From Bacillus sp. SKDU12 (GTDB lineage Bacteria > Bacillota > Bacilli > Bacillales > Bacillaceae), in the NCBI RefSeq assembly GCF_010093085.1, contig NZ_MSRC01000003.1, positions 186,001-250,000 on the forward strand: a DNA stretch of 64,000 bases, read 5' to 3'. The translations under genes and the position numbers were made by a program. Shown one piece after another: positions 35,696 to 43,845 of this stretch (its first letter is position 1; the number at the start of each line of letters is the position of its first letter). The notes beneath the pieces were generated by a model. It did no database searches, had not been told where the DNA came from, and saw only the letters and a program-made list of their open reading frames with translations.

Positions 35696-37108
35696 ATGGT
35701 AGTAGGAGATTTCCCTATTGAAACAGATACTCTTGTAATTGGTGCGGGACCTGGCGGCTATGTAGCTGCCATCCGCGCTGCACAGCTTGGACAAAAAGTA
35801 ACAGTTGTTGAAAAAGCAACACTTGGAGGCGTTTGTCTAAACGTTGGATGTATCCCTTCAAAAGCGCTGATCAATGCAGGCCACCGTTATGAAAATGCAA
35901 AGCATTCTGACGACATGGGAATCACTGCTGAGAACGTTTCAGTTGATTTCACAAAAGTTCAAGAATGGAAAACTTCTGTTGTAAACAAACTTACTGGCGG
36001 TGTAGCAGGCCTTCTTAAAGGAAATAAAGTAGATGTTGTAAAAGGTGAAGCTTACTTTGTAGACAGCAATTCAGTTCGTGTAATGGATGAGAACTCTGCT
36101 CAAACATACACGTTCAAAAACGCCATTCTTGCAACTGGTTCTCGCCCTATCGAATTGCCAAACTTTAAATATACTGAGCGTGTTTTAAATTCAACAGGTG
36201 CTTTGGCTCTTAAAGAAATTCCTAAAAAGCTTGTTGTTATCGGCGGCGGATACATCGGAACTGAGCTTGGAACTGCGTATGCTAACTTCGGCACTGAACT
36301 TGTTATTCTTGAAGGCGGAGATGAAATTCTTCCTGGCTTCGAAAAACAAATGAGTACGCTTGTTACACGCAGATTGAAGAAAAAAGGCAACGTTGAAATC
36401 CATACAAATGCAATGGCTAAAGGCGTTGAAGAAAGACCAGACGGCGTAACAGTTACGTTTGAAGTAAAAGGCGAAGAAAAAACTGTTGATGCTGATTATG
36501 TACTGATTACAGTTGGACGCCGTCCAAATACTGATGAGCTTGGTCTTGAGCAAGTTGGTATTGAAATGACGGACCGCGGTGTCGTGAAAACTGACAAACA
36601 GTGTCGCACAAATGTACCTAACATTTATGCAATCGGTGATATCATCGAAGGGCCTCCGCTTGCTCACAAAGCATCTTACGAAGGTAAAATCGCAGCAGAA
36701 GCTATTGCTGGAGAGCCTGCAGAAATCGATTACCTTGGTATTCCTGCGGTTGTCTTCTCTGAGCCTGAACTTGCATCAGTTGGTTACACTGAGGCACAGG
36801 CGAAAGAAGAAGGTCTTGACATTGTTGCTGCTAAATTCCCATTTGCAGCCAATGGCCGTGCGCTTTCTCTTAACGAAACAGATGGCTTCATGAAGCTGAT
36901 CACTCGAAAAGAGGACGGTCTTGTGATTGGTGCGCAAATTGCCGGCGCAAGTGCTTCTGATATGATTTCTGAATTAAGCTTAGCGATCGAAGGCGGCATG
37001 ACTGCTGAAGATATCGCGATGACAATTCATGCTCACCCAACATTGGGCGAAATCACAATGGAAGCAGCTGAAGTGGCAATCGGAAGCCCGATTCACATTG
37101 TAAAATAA
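35696..37108 (+). CDS. pdhD: Dihydrolipoamide dehydrogenase (E3)
   Basis: E3 reoxidises dihydrolipoamide with FAD and NAD, serving pyruvate and other 2-oxoacid dehydrogenases. The FAD loop [19 protein letters not shown], the redox disulfide [15 protein letters not shown], the NAD-binding [19 protein letters not shown], and the C-terminal catalytic His-Glu in HAHPTLGE are all present. At 470 residues it is full length. It begins 4 bases after pdhC, completing the operon. Confidence 0.97.
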   Translation: MVVGDFPIETDTLVIGAGPGGYVAAIRAAQLGQKVTVVEKATLGGVCLNVGCIPSKALINAGHRYENAKHSDDMGITAENVSVDFTKVQEWKTSVVNKLTGGVAGLLKGNKVDVVKGEAYFVDSNSVRVMDENSAQTYTFKNAILATGSRPIELPNFKYTERVLNSTGALALKEIPKKLVVIGGGYIGTELGTAYANFGTELVILEGGDEILPGFEKQMSTLVTRRLKKKGNVEIHTNAMAKGVEERPDGVTVTFEVKGEEKTVDADYVLITVGRRPNTDELGLEQVGIEMTDRGVVKTDKQCRTNVPNIYAIGDIIEGPPLAHKASYEGKIAAEAIAGEPAEIDYLGIPAVVFSEPELASVGYTEAQAKEEGLDIVAAKFPFAANGRALSLNETDGFMKLITRKEDGLVIGAQIAGASASDMISELSLAIEGGMTAEDIAMTIHAHPTLGEITMEAAEVAIGSPIHIVK

Positions 37109-37116
37109 TGCTCATC

Positions 37117-37151
37117 AAAAACAGCCCTCGCTTTACGCGGGGCTGTTTTTT
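37117..37151. terminator. Bidirectional terminator between pdhD and slp
   Basis: AAAAACAGCCC pairs with GGGCTGTTTTTT around the loop. Confidence 0.9.
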
Positions 37152-37524
37152 AGTTTGACAGCACATGCTGCAATGGATTAATGATATCTTCTTTCTTTTT
37201 CACACAGCCCTCGATTTTCACCACGACATGGCGTCGATCAACAACCATGAGAGTAGGGACGGTTTCAATCTCATCTTCCCAGCCTTTTTTGTTATCATAA
37301 ACCTTCATTTTGTCTATTTGTTCCGGATAATCTTTTTCTAAATCAAGCAGTGCATCGTAATATGGCGCTTCCTGGTCAATTTGCTTCTCGTCAGAAAAAA
37401 ACAAGATTTGTGTATGATGAATGTTGTCAATCCGGCTTTTTTTCATCGGATTAATGGTAGAAATCGTACAGCCCGCTAAAGCAAATACTATTATCAGTAT
37501 GGGGAATACCGCGCGATATCGCAT
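37150..37524 (-). CDS. slp: Small lipoprotein Slp (thioredoxin-like fold)
   Basis: Slp is a small peptidoglycan-associated lipoprotein of 124 residues. A signal peptide MRYRAVFPILIIVFALAGC ends in the lipobox FALAGC. The mature part looks like a thioredoxin-fold protein (ILFFSDEKQ, and VETVPTLMVVD-like ETVPTLMVVDRRHVVVKIEG) but lacks a CxxC, so redox activity is unlikely. Position after pdhD matches strain 168. Function is unknown. GAGGAGAAG precedes the ATG. Confidence 0.88.
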   Translation of the reverse strand: MRYRAVFPILIIVFALAGCTISTINPMKKSRIDNIHHTQILFFSDEKQIDQEAPYYDALLDLEKDYPEQIDKMKVYDNKKGWEDEIETVPTLMVVDRRHVVVKIEGCVKKKEDIINPLQHVLSN

Positions 37525-37820
37525 CTATCTTCTCCTCTATATAAACAATAGTAATCTAGCTTTATTTTATCATGAAGGGCAGCTTAATCTGCTCCTTGTT
37601 ACCTAATTGTTATATAATTGAAACCGTTTTTAAAATGAGATGACATACCTAAATAGCTAGGGGCATATAGAATGTATGGCTGGGTTCTTTCATAAAAGTT
37701 CAAGAAAAGATGAAATCATTCGATATCTTATTGCATATGTATCGATTATCACTGCTGTACGAAGAAAATATTTCCTGATGAAGACAAAAAAGCGTTACAT
37801 GTAATGATTTATAAGTAAAA

Positions 37821-37871
37821 TGTGTTATACAATTTATTGTTGACATTTTAAATGTGACATAATAATATAAT
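37821..37871 (+). promoter_or_regulatory. sr1 promoter with two CcpN-type operators
   Basis: TTGACA (37840-37845) and TAATAT (37863-37868) are 17 bases apart. TGTGTTATACA (37821-37831) matches the CcpN consensus TRTGHYATAYW fully, and TGTGACATAAT (37853-37863), overlapping the promoter, matches at all but one base. CcpN is the known repressor of sr1 under glycolytic conditions. Confidence 0.8.
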
Positions 37872-37924
37872 AACAACAAATGAAATTAAGCGTTTTCAAA
37901 TTTCAAAGAAATGGGGAATGAGAG

Positions 37925-38044
37925 ATGGGTACGATTGTTTGCCAAGATTGCAACGAAACCATTCATTACTTTGAAGATGAGAAAGTGACTACATTATACG
38001 GAACATGCTGCGGACAGTGTCAATATCCTGTTGAAGAAGAGTAA
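37925..38044 (+). CDS. sr1P: SR1-encoded GapA-binding peptide SR1P
   Basis: The 39-residue peptide starts MGTIVCQDCNETIHYFED and ends with CCGQCQYPVEEE. It has two CxxC-type pairs suggestive of metal binding. Its homologue binds glyceraldehyde-3-phosphate dehydrogenase GapA, stabilises the gapA operon mRNA and modulates RNase J1. ATGGGGAATGAG before the ATG serves as ribosome site. It is too short for standard gene callers but almost identical to what I recall from strain 168. Confidence 0.9.
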   Translation: MGTIVCQDCNETIHYFEDEKVTTLYGTCCGQCQYPVEEE

Positions 38045-38076
38045 AAAAGCATGCGGCCCAAGCCGCATGCTTTTTA
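38043..38076. terminator. Bidirectional terminator of sr1 and speA
   Basis: GCATGCGG (38049-38056) pairs with CCGCATGC (38063-38070), A6 before and T5 after, between convergent sr1 and speA. Confidence 0.9.
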
Positions 38077-38078
38077 AT

Positions 38079-39551
38079 TTATTGAATCGCTTTTTGTTCT
38101 TTGATGACCCGGACCATGTTTAAAGTTGAGTCTTCTGGTCCTTGAACAGGGAGACCTGCATCAAGATTTTTGAAAATGTAGCTGATGTTGTCTTCTGTAA
38201 TAATTTCCCCTGGAATAAAGATTGGGATACCAGGAGGATATACCATGACAAATTCAGCGATAATCCGTCCGGATGCTTCTTTTAATGGTATGACTTCTGT
38301 ATTTGCATAGAAAGCATCACGAGGAGTCATTGCTAATAAAGGAATTTCCGGTAAAAGAACTTCGATTTGCTGATGGGTCGCATCTTGTTCTGACATTTGA
38401 TGTGCGATCTCTGTTATAGCCTCTATAAGCCGGTCTGCATCATTTTGGCTGTCACCAGGAGTGAAAATACATAAAATATTGTAGAGATCAGAAAGCTCAA
38501 CTTCAATATTAAAGGATTCACGAAGCCATTTTTCAACGTCATGCCCTGTGAGTCCGAGATTTTTAACAGAAATAATTAATTTTGTTGGGTCATAGCTGTA
38601 AGCTGCTTTTGAACCAAGAATCTCAGAACCGACACAATATATGCCCTCGATTTGATTGAGACGGTTTCTTGTCTCGCTGGCAAGCTTCAGTGTGTCCTCC
38701 GCAAGCTGATGGCCTTCTGTCGCAAGGCGTTTTCTGGCAACATCCAGTGAGGCGAGAAGCAAGTAAGAAGTAGATGTTGTTGTCAGCATGCTTAGGATCG
38801 ATTGCACTCTGTCTTTAGATACAAGGCCCTCTCTCATGTTTAAAATGGAGCTTTGCGTCAGTGATCCGCCCAGCTTGTGTACACTAGTCGCTGCTATGTC
38901 CGCTCCTGCCTGCATGGCTGAAAGAGGCAATTGATCGTGAAAGTGAATGTGAACACCGTGTGCCTCATCAACAAGCACCGGTACATCAAATGAATGGGCC
39001 AGCTCTACGATGCTTTTTAAGTCGGCTGCAACACCGAAATAGGTGGGGTTGATGACGAGAAGCCCTTTTGCATCTGGATGCTCGGCAAGCGCCCGTTTAG
39101 CAGATTCAAGTGTAATACCATGGGAGATACCCAGCTCATTGTCAATTTCAGGATGAATAAAGATGGGGATCGCTCCAGAAAATACAATGGCTGTCATAAT
39201 TGATTTGTGCACATTTCTTGGAATAATAATTTTATCTCCAGGTCCGCAAACAGCCATTACCATTGTCATAATGGCGCCGCTTGTTCCTTGAACAGAAAAA
39301 AAGGTATGGTCTGCGCCAAATGCTTCAGCAGCCAGATCCTGCGCCTGTTTAATAATGCCTTTTGGCGCGTGCAGGTCGTCTAATGGTTCAATATTGATTA
39401 AATCTATACTTAACGCGTTTTCACCGATAAATTGTCTGAATTCTGGGTCCATTCCTGCCCCTTTTTTATGGCCGGGAATGTGGAATTGAACAGGCTGTTT
39501 GCTTGCATGCTTTTTCAGTCCTGTGTATAAGGGTGTTTCATGTTGCGACAA
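38079..39551 (-). CDS. speA: Arginine decarboxylase SpeA
   Basis: SpeA makes agmatine from arginine, the first step of polyamine synthesis in B. subtilis. It is a fold-type I PLP enzyme of the Orn/Lys/Arg decarboxylase group. The PLP Lys is in SVHKLGGSLTQSSILN, the Asp/His pocket in VLVDEAHGVHIHFH, and a C-terminal domain (about 385-490) ends the protein with YPPGIPIFIPGE. I start at TTG 39551 (LSQHETPLY), preceded by AAAGGTGGG, giving 490 residues as in strain 168; the extra 8 residues of the longer frame lack support. Confidence 0.94.
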   Translation of the reverse strand: MSQHETPLYTGLKKHASKQPVQFHIPGHKKGAGMDPEFRQFIGENALSIDLINIEPLDDLHAPKGIIKQAQDLAAEAFGADHTFFSVQGTSGAIMTMVMAVCGPGDKIIIPRNVHKSIMTAIVFSGAIPIFIHPEIDNELGISHGITLESAKRALAEHPDAKGLLVINPTYFGVAADLKSIVELAHSFDVPVLVDEAHGVHIHFHDQLPLSAMQAGADIAATSVHKLGGSLTQSSILNMREGLVSKDRVQSILSMLTTTSTSYLLLASLDVARKRLATEGHQLAEDTLKLASETRNRLNQIEGIYCVGSEILGSKAAYSYDPTKLIISVKNLGLTGHDVEKWLRESFNIEVELSDLYNILCIFTPGDSQNDADRLIEAITEIAHQMSEQDATHQQIEVLLPEIPLLAMTPRDAFYANTEVIPLKEASGRIIAEFVMVYPPGIPIFIPGEIITEDNISYIFKNLDAGLPVQGPEDSTLNMVRVIKEQKAIQ

Positions 39552-39735
39552 TTGTTTTCCCACCTTTGTAATCATACCTATGCATAATAGTGTGTATTAA
39601 AATCAGTTTCTCAACCGTTTTTTAGACGTAAAACAAATGAATTATATTATGAACTTGAAAGAATGTAAAGAACAATTTATGATCGAATGAAGATGCTTTC
39701 TGTTTAGGGAAGCAAATCTATAAGGAGTGAAGAAA

Positions 39736-40002
39736 ATGGAATACCAATATCCGATGAATGAAGATTGGACAACTGAAGAAGCAGTTGATGTGATTGCGTT
39801 TTTTCAGCAGGTTGAGTTTGCATATGAAAAAGGTGCAGATCGTGAAGAGCTGCTAAAAGCTTATCGCCGTTTCAAGGAAATTGTACCGGGGAAGGCTGAA
39901 GAAAAAAAGCTATGCAGTGAGTTTGAAGAACAAAGTACATACTCTCCTTATCGCACAGTCAAACAAGCGAGAGAATCTGACCAAGCGAAGATTAAGATGT
40001 AA
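39736..40002 (+). CDS. yktA: UPF0223 family protein YktA
   Basis: An 88-residue soluble helical protein of the UPF0223 family with [20 protein letters not shown] and [20 protein letters not shown]. Structures of relatives exist but function is unknown. AAGGAG lies 8 bases before ATG 39736, which fixes the start 3 codons inside the open frame. It converges on yktB. Confidence 0.9.
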   Translation: MEYQYPMNEDWTTEEAVDVIAFFQQVEFAYEKGADREELLKAYRRFKEIVPGKAEEKKLCSEFEEQSTYSPYRTVKQARESDQAKIKM

Positions 40003-40004
40003 GA

Positions 40005-40038
40005 AAACAGAGCCGGAATCTCATCCGGCTCTGTTTTT
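40005..40038. terminator. Bidirectional terminator between yktA and yktB
   Basis: AAAACAGAGCCGG pairs with CCGGCTCTGTTTTT. Confidence 0.92.
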
Positions 40039-40675
40039 ATGCTTGTGATATATTTTGGGTGAAACGGTACAGGAAAGTAAGCTTGCGAAAGGCATCATCG
40101 ATACGCTGAAGGAATTCCTGGTTATTCATATTCAGCACTTCTTCTTTTTGCAGCTGTATGCCGCATAACAGCTCTGCTTTTTTAACAGTCTGCAAACGCT
40201 CGAACAGCGTCTTCAGCTGTTCCTTGTCCATTTCAGACTGCTTATGTACGCCCGGTTTTGTATGATCTGCGGACCAAACAAAACTGTCAGGAATATTTTT
40301 AGTAATGGTTTCTTGGTTCGCTTCAAGCCATTTCCCGTATTCTTCTTTAATAGGGGATTCGTAAATAATTGCGAACCATACAAATACGTGGCTTTCCCAT
40401 AACCCAATCTGAAAATGCGGCAGTTTTTTATAGCCTCTTTTGCTGTTTGCGAATGCCACCCAGCTGTCATCTGGGGGATTAACAGACCTTCTGGCATGTT
40501 TGGCCACATGCGGAAACATTTCATCTCCGGTTAAAGCTGATAAAGTTGGGGCAAAATGTTCGCCTAAAGCTGTAAGTTTCGGACGTACCGTCTCTTTTAA
40601 TACCTCCATGCGCGCATCTAAGCCTTCTATTGTAAATGTATGAAAGTCTTCTTCCGTAAAACGCATTTGAGCCAT
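40037..40675 (-). CDS. yktB: UPF0637/DUF1054 family protein YktB
   Basis: A 212-residue soluble protein. Recognisable DUF1054 segments are [19 protein letters not shown] near the start, [22 protein letters not shown], and [17 protein letters not shown] in the middle. The family is restricted to Firmicutes and has no assigned function. GGAGGAGAATC precedes the ATG. Confidence 0.9.
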   Translation of the reverse strand: MAQMRFTEEDFHTFTIEGLDARMEVLKETVRPKLTALGEHFAPTLSALTGDEMFPHVAKHARRSVNPPDDSWVAFANSKRGYKKLPHFQIGLWESHVFVWFAIIYESPIKEEYGKWLEANQETITKNIPDSFVWSADHTKPGVHKQSEMDKEQLKTLFERLQTVKKAELLCGIQLQKEEVLNMNNQEFLQRIDDAFRKLTFLYRFTQNISQA

Positions 40676-40914
40676 GATTCTCCTCCTTCATGCTAAGTAA
40701 ACATATTTTAACACAGTTCACATGAGCGTCAAAAAGATTGAGTGCGTTTGAGGGAAGGGGAAATGTGGTAATAAATGAATAGGTAAACACACAATTTTCA
40801 GAATGATGTTACGCGTAAATAGAACAATCATACGATATAAAAAGTAATCATTGTTGAATGGCAAAATGGGATGCTTTTTTACAAACAAATGATCTCTGGA
40901 AGGGGAGAAAGACA

Positions 40915-41103
40915 ATGAGGCAAGTTGTAAAAGAGGGATTTAAGAAAGAGAAAGACAATCGTGTAGCTGTCTGGAGACTGCAGGTTGATTATGAATTGGC
41001 AACCCTATATGAAGCAATGCAAAAAGAAAATGAGGAACAGATGGAACAAAGCAAAAACAAACTTGAGCGACTCAGAAAAGAATGGATTCGTCTTAACGGG
41101 TAA
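40915..41103 (+). CDS. ykzI: Small charged protein YkzI
   Basis: A 62-residue helical, highly charged protein: MRQVVKEGFKKEKDNRVAVW and then a Glu/Lys-rich segment to KEWIRLNG. I recognise it as ykzI by position. GAAGGGGAGAAAG before ATG 40915 selects this start over the 19-residue extension. No function is known. Confidence 0.85.
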   Translation: MRQVVKEGFKKEKDNRVAVWRLQVDYELATLYEAMQKENEEQMEQSKNKLERLRKEWIRLNG

Positions 41104-41114
41104 AAAGCGATAGT

Positions 41115-41145
41115 AAAAACGAACCGCATGAATGGTTCGTTTTTA
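41115..41145 (+). terminator. Terminator of ykzI
   Basis: AAAAACGAACC pairs with GGTTCGTTTTT. Confidence 0.88.
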
Positions 41146-41240
41146 CATGAGAAGGGATATTTTTCATTTTTCTTGCTTTTACACCAGCGTTATCAGTATC
41201 CTATAAAATAAAGATCTACATAGAAGAGAGGTACGCCTGA

Positions 41241-42038
41241 ATGACAAATTGGATGGAAATTGATGAGACTGCAAAGAAATGGATAAGAGAAGCAGGCACG
41301 AGAATTAAACAATCTATGAATGAAAACCTGACAATTGAAACGAAATCAAATCCAAATGATTTAGTCACCAATATTGACAAAGAAACAGAAATGTTTTTCA
41401 TTGAACGCATTCAACAAACGTTTCCAGGACACCATATACTCGGTGAAGAAGGCCAAGGAGACAAACTTCACTCTTTGGAAGGGATTGTCTGGATTATCGA
41501 TCCAATTGATGGAACGATGAATTTTGTACATCAGCAAAGAAATTTTGCCATTTCCATTGGGATTTTTGAAAATGGAGAAGGAAAAATCGGTTTAATTTAT
41601 GATGTGGTTCATGATGAGCTGTATCATGCATTTAGCGGCAAAGGAGCTTACATGAATGAAACGAAGCTTGCTCCTTTAAAACAAACCGCCATTGAAGAAG
41701 CGATTCTTGCAATTAATGCCACGTGGGTAACAGACAATAGAAGAATTGATCCAAACGTGTTGGCGCCCCTTGTGAAAAGAGTCAGAGGCACACGCTCCTA
41801 CGGTTCTGCCGCTTTAGAGCTAGCAAGTGTCGCGGCAGGAAGAATAGATGCTTACATCACAATGCGGCTTGCGCCATGGGATTATGCAGCCGGCTGTGTG
41901 CTGTTAAATGAAGTGGGGGGCATTTATACAACCACTGAGGGGGAACCGTTTACCTTTTTAGAAAATCACAGTGTATTGGCCGGAAATCCATCCATACATA
42001 AAATTGTATTCGAAGAGTATCTTCATGCTCGAAAGTAG
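41241..42038 (+). CDS. yktC: Inositol-1-monophosphatase family protein YktC
   Basis: A 265-residue lithium-sensitive phosphatase-family (SuhB/IMPase) enzyme. The metal-binding motifs GEEGQGD, IDPIDGTMNFVHQ and APWDYAAGCVLLNEVGG are intact. Relatives hydrolyse inositol monophosphate and sometimes NADP or fructose bisphosphate; the physiological substrate in Bacillus is uncertain. GAAGAGAGG precedes the ATG. Its last 14 bases overlap ykzC. Confidence 0.92.
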   Translation: MTNWMEIDETAKKWIREAGTRIKQSMNENLTIETKSNPNDLVTNIDKETEMFFIERIQQTFPGHHILGEEGQGDKLHSLEGIVWIIDPIDGTMNFVHQQRNFAISIGIFENGEGKIGLIYDVVHDELYHAFSGKGAYMNETKLAPLKQTAIEEAILAINATWVTDNRRIDPNVLAPLVKRVRGTRSYGSAALELASVAAGRIDAYITMRLAPWDYAAGCVLLNEVGGIYTTTEGEPFTFLENHSVLAGNPSIHKIVFEEYLHARK

Positions 42039-42492
42039 GGCATTTGAACAGGATGATCTCTGCTTGTTAGAGAAGCTCGCGGAGGCTCATCCCGTATGGA
42101 AAAAGGAGGAGTTTGGGGAGAAAGATGCAGAAAGCTATCTGATCTCCTACTCCATGTATAACGGGTCATGGCTTGTATGGGAAAAGGACGGTCAGCCTGT
42201 TGCCGTCAGCTATCATCTCGATTGGGCGCCCTCCAACGGAAAGCCGTGGCTTGGAACGGTGATGATTGACCCAGCTGAAGAAAAAAAGGGACACGCGAGG
42301 ACAATCATTGAACAGATCAGCAAAGGGCTTAGAGCCAAACATAAAGCAATGTTTGCGGCAGTTCCCGTTGACCGCAGTGAGTGGATGCTGTTTTTGAGTC
42401 AATGCGGCTTTGAACAGCTGAAAATAGAAAAAGATGAGAAAGGCAAATCATTTATGATTTTGGTGAAGCCTTTAGCAGAAGCTGCCGTATGA
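42025..42492 (+). CDS. ykzC: GNAT-family N-acetyltransferase YkzC
   Basis: A 155-residue acetyltransferase-like protein. The acetyl-CoA-binding region is LGTVMIDPAEEKKGHARTII (the Arg/Gln-x-x-Gly-x-Gly/Ala equivalent reads KKGHAR), followed by KAMFAAVPVDRSEWMLFLSQ and CGFEQL, typical of GNAT ends. ATG 42025 lies within the end of yktC, after GAAGAG, suggesting translational coupling. Substrate unknown. Confidence 0.82.
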   Translation: MLESRAFEQDDLCLLEKLAEAHPVWKKEEFGEKDAESYLISYSMYNGSWLVWEKDGQPVAVSYHLDWAPSNGKPWLGTVMIDPAEEKKGHARTIIEQISKGLRAKHKAMFAAVPVDRSEWMLFLSQCGFEQLKIEKDEKGKSFMILVKPLAEAAV

Positions 42493-42565
42493 TGACGGCA
42501 GCTTCTTTTAGTATGTCCATAGTTTAAAAAGCCTCTCAAAAAAGAGAGACTTTGATGATTAAAAA

Positions 42566-43479
42566 TTATTTTTTTACCGCATGAATATAATGAATCGTTT
42601 CAAACGCTGACAAGTGGTCCGTTCGATTGTCAAAGAATTGATCATCAATATCATCTGGTGATAGGTGTTCATAGATTAGTAAACCCAATGATTCTAACAG
42701 GTTTTCAATTGCTTGATAGGTGAAACACGATTTTATCGGTTCTCCGCTTGCGGCAGCCATTTTCACCATATGTTCAACTCGGTTTGATATTCCTGTTGCA
42801 GTAAAGAGTGTTTCATCCGCATAATCAAAAACGATAGAGCTTCCTGATGGGACATGAGAAAACAAATCTCTGATCAAGCTTGCGTTTTCTTCTCGTGTTA
42901 AATAGTAAGACACTCCGAGAAGACTAAAGAATGTTTTTGTGTTTTTAAATCCTTCATCTATAAGAGGCTGATACGAAAACGTTTTAGTGAAATCCATAGG
43001 AACAAAATGAAGCTGTTCTGGGATTGTCAGGTTTGCATCCTTCAACTTATTTATTTTGAGTTGTTGTGTTGCCGGATGATCAACCTCGAAAACTTGTAAG
43101 CTGCTTTTCAATTCAGGGTGCCGAAAACAGAATGTATCCAGTCCGGCTCCAAGAAAGATATACTGTTTTGTTCCTAACGCCAATTCGTTGAGTAAGATTT
43201 TTTCGCAAAACGAAGCACGTGCTAACGGCGTTGGCGATAGCTGGATTTGCGTAACCCATTTTAAAATTTTTTCAGGATCATTGTGCAGACGTTCAGCGAT
43301 CTCTTTGCTGAAAAACGAGATTCCTCGGATCATATTTTCGCGGATGTTGATAAACTCTTTTTTGTTGATAAGATCTTTTGCGATAACATCATCAAAAATG
43401 AGAGGTGTGTCATACCGGCTATGGTACGCACGAGCAAAAGCTGAAATTAAAGATGTTAGGCTGGACTCGTTTTTTTCAT
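42566..43479 (-). pseudogene. yktD: Leucine carboxyl methyltransferase-like yktD, frameshifted at codon 3
   Basis: The frame encodes a PPM1/LCMT-type S-adenosylmethionine O-methyltransferase. KQYIFLGAGLDTFCFRHPEL is the SAM motif, followed by VFEVDHPATQQLK and TFFSLLGVSYYLTREEN. The ATG at 43479 follows a good GGGAGG site but reads MKKTSPA-stop. The conserved KNESSLTSLI frame is one base away, because the T run at 43470-43476 (A7 on the coding strand) is one short of the A8 needed for MKKNESS. With that base the product would be 304 residues, the length I recall for YktD. The frame can open only from an ATG at 43537 that has no ribosome site. Either a true start-proximal frameshift or a homopolymer sequencing error. 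Confidence 0.75.
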
Positions 43480-43500
43480 GAAACAGATCCTCCCAAAAAA

Positions 43501-43530
43501 ATAAGATTCCCCCGGCCGGGAGAATCTTAT
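43501..43530 (-). promoter_or_regulatory. Terminator-like hairpin in the yktD leader
   Basis: On the minus strand AAGATTCTCCC and GGGGGAATCTT pair around GGCC and are followed by ATTTTTTT. The ribosome site GGGAGG of yktD starts right after the T run. It lies between the yktD promoter and its start, so it would act as an attenuator rather than end an upstream gene. Confidence 0.7.
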
Positions 43531-43556
43531 TATACATACAAATATGTTAATGGTAA

Positions 43557-43584
43557 ATTATAGCACAAATAATTTTTTTGTCAA
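43557..43584 (-). promoter_or_regulatory. Consensus sigma-A promoter of yktD
   Basis: On the minus strand TTGACA (43579-43584) and TATAAT (43557-43562) are both perfect, with a 16-base spacer. Transcription would start near 43549 and run straight into the leader hairpin. Confidence 0.8.
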
Positions 43585-43810
43585 CTTTTAACTCGTTATT
43601 TCGCTCGTGTGATCTTTATTTGCTTCAGAAGTGCCGGCTGTCTGTCGGAAGACCCTTCCCTTAGTCTGTGCCAATATAATAAGCTGCACCGGTTTTGCGG
43701 CTGAACGGATTATTCATATCACCGCTTTCCTGTACGGCGCGCTTGCAGCTGTGATAAATCTGCACCCTTCGTGGTAATGAATGTGATTTACAATAAAGGA
43801 AAAAGACGAA

Positions 43811-43840
43811 CAAGAAGCCTGAGGGATCTCAGGCTTCTTG
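43811..43840 (-). terminator. Terminator of nprE
   Basis: AAGAAGCCTGAG pairs with CTCAGGCTTCTT just after the nprE stop. On the minus strand it is followed by GTTCGTCTTTTT. Confidence 0.85.
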
Positions 43841-43845
43841 TTATA

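Larger units (their letters stand above)
37875..38076 (+). ncRNA. sr1: Dual-function regulatory RNA SR1
   Basis: From the promoter to the terminator the transcript would be about 200 bases, matching the known 205-base SR1. In B. subtilis SR1 base-pairs with ahrC mRNA to block its translation and also encodes the peptide SR1P. The start is inferred from the promoter spacing; the end is the hairpin GCATGCGG-CCGCATGC with T5. It lies between slp/pdhD and speA exactly as in 168. Confidence 0.85.
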
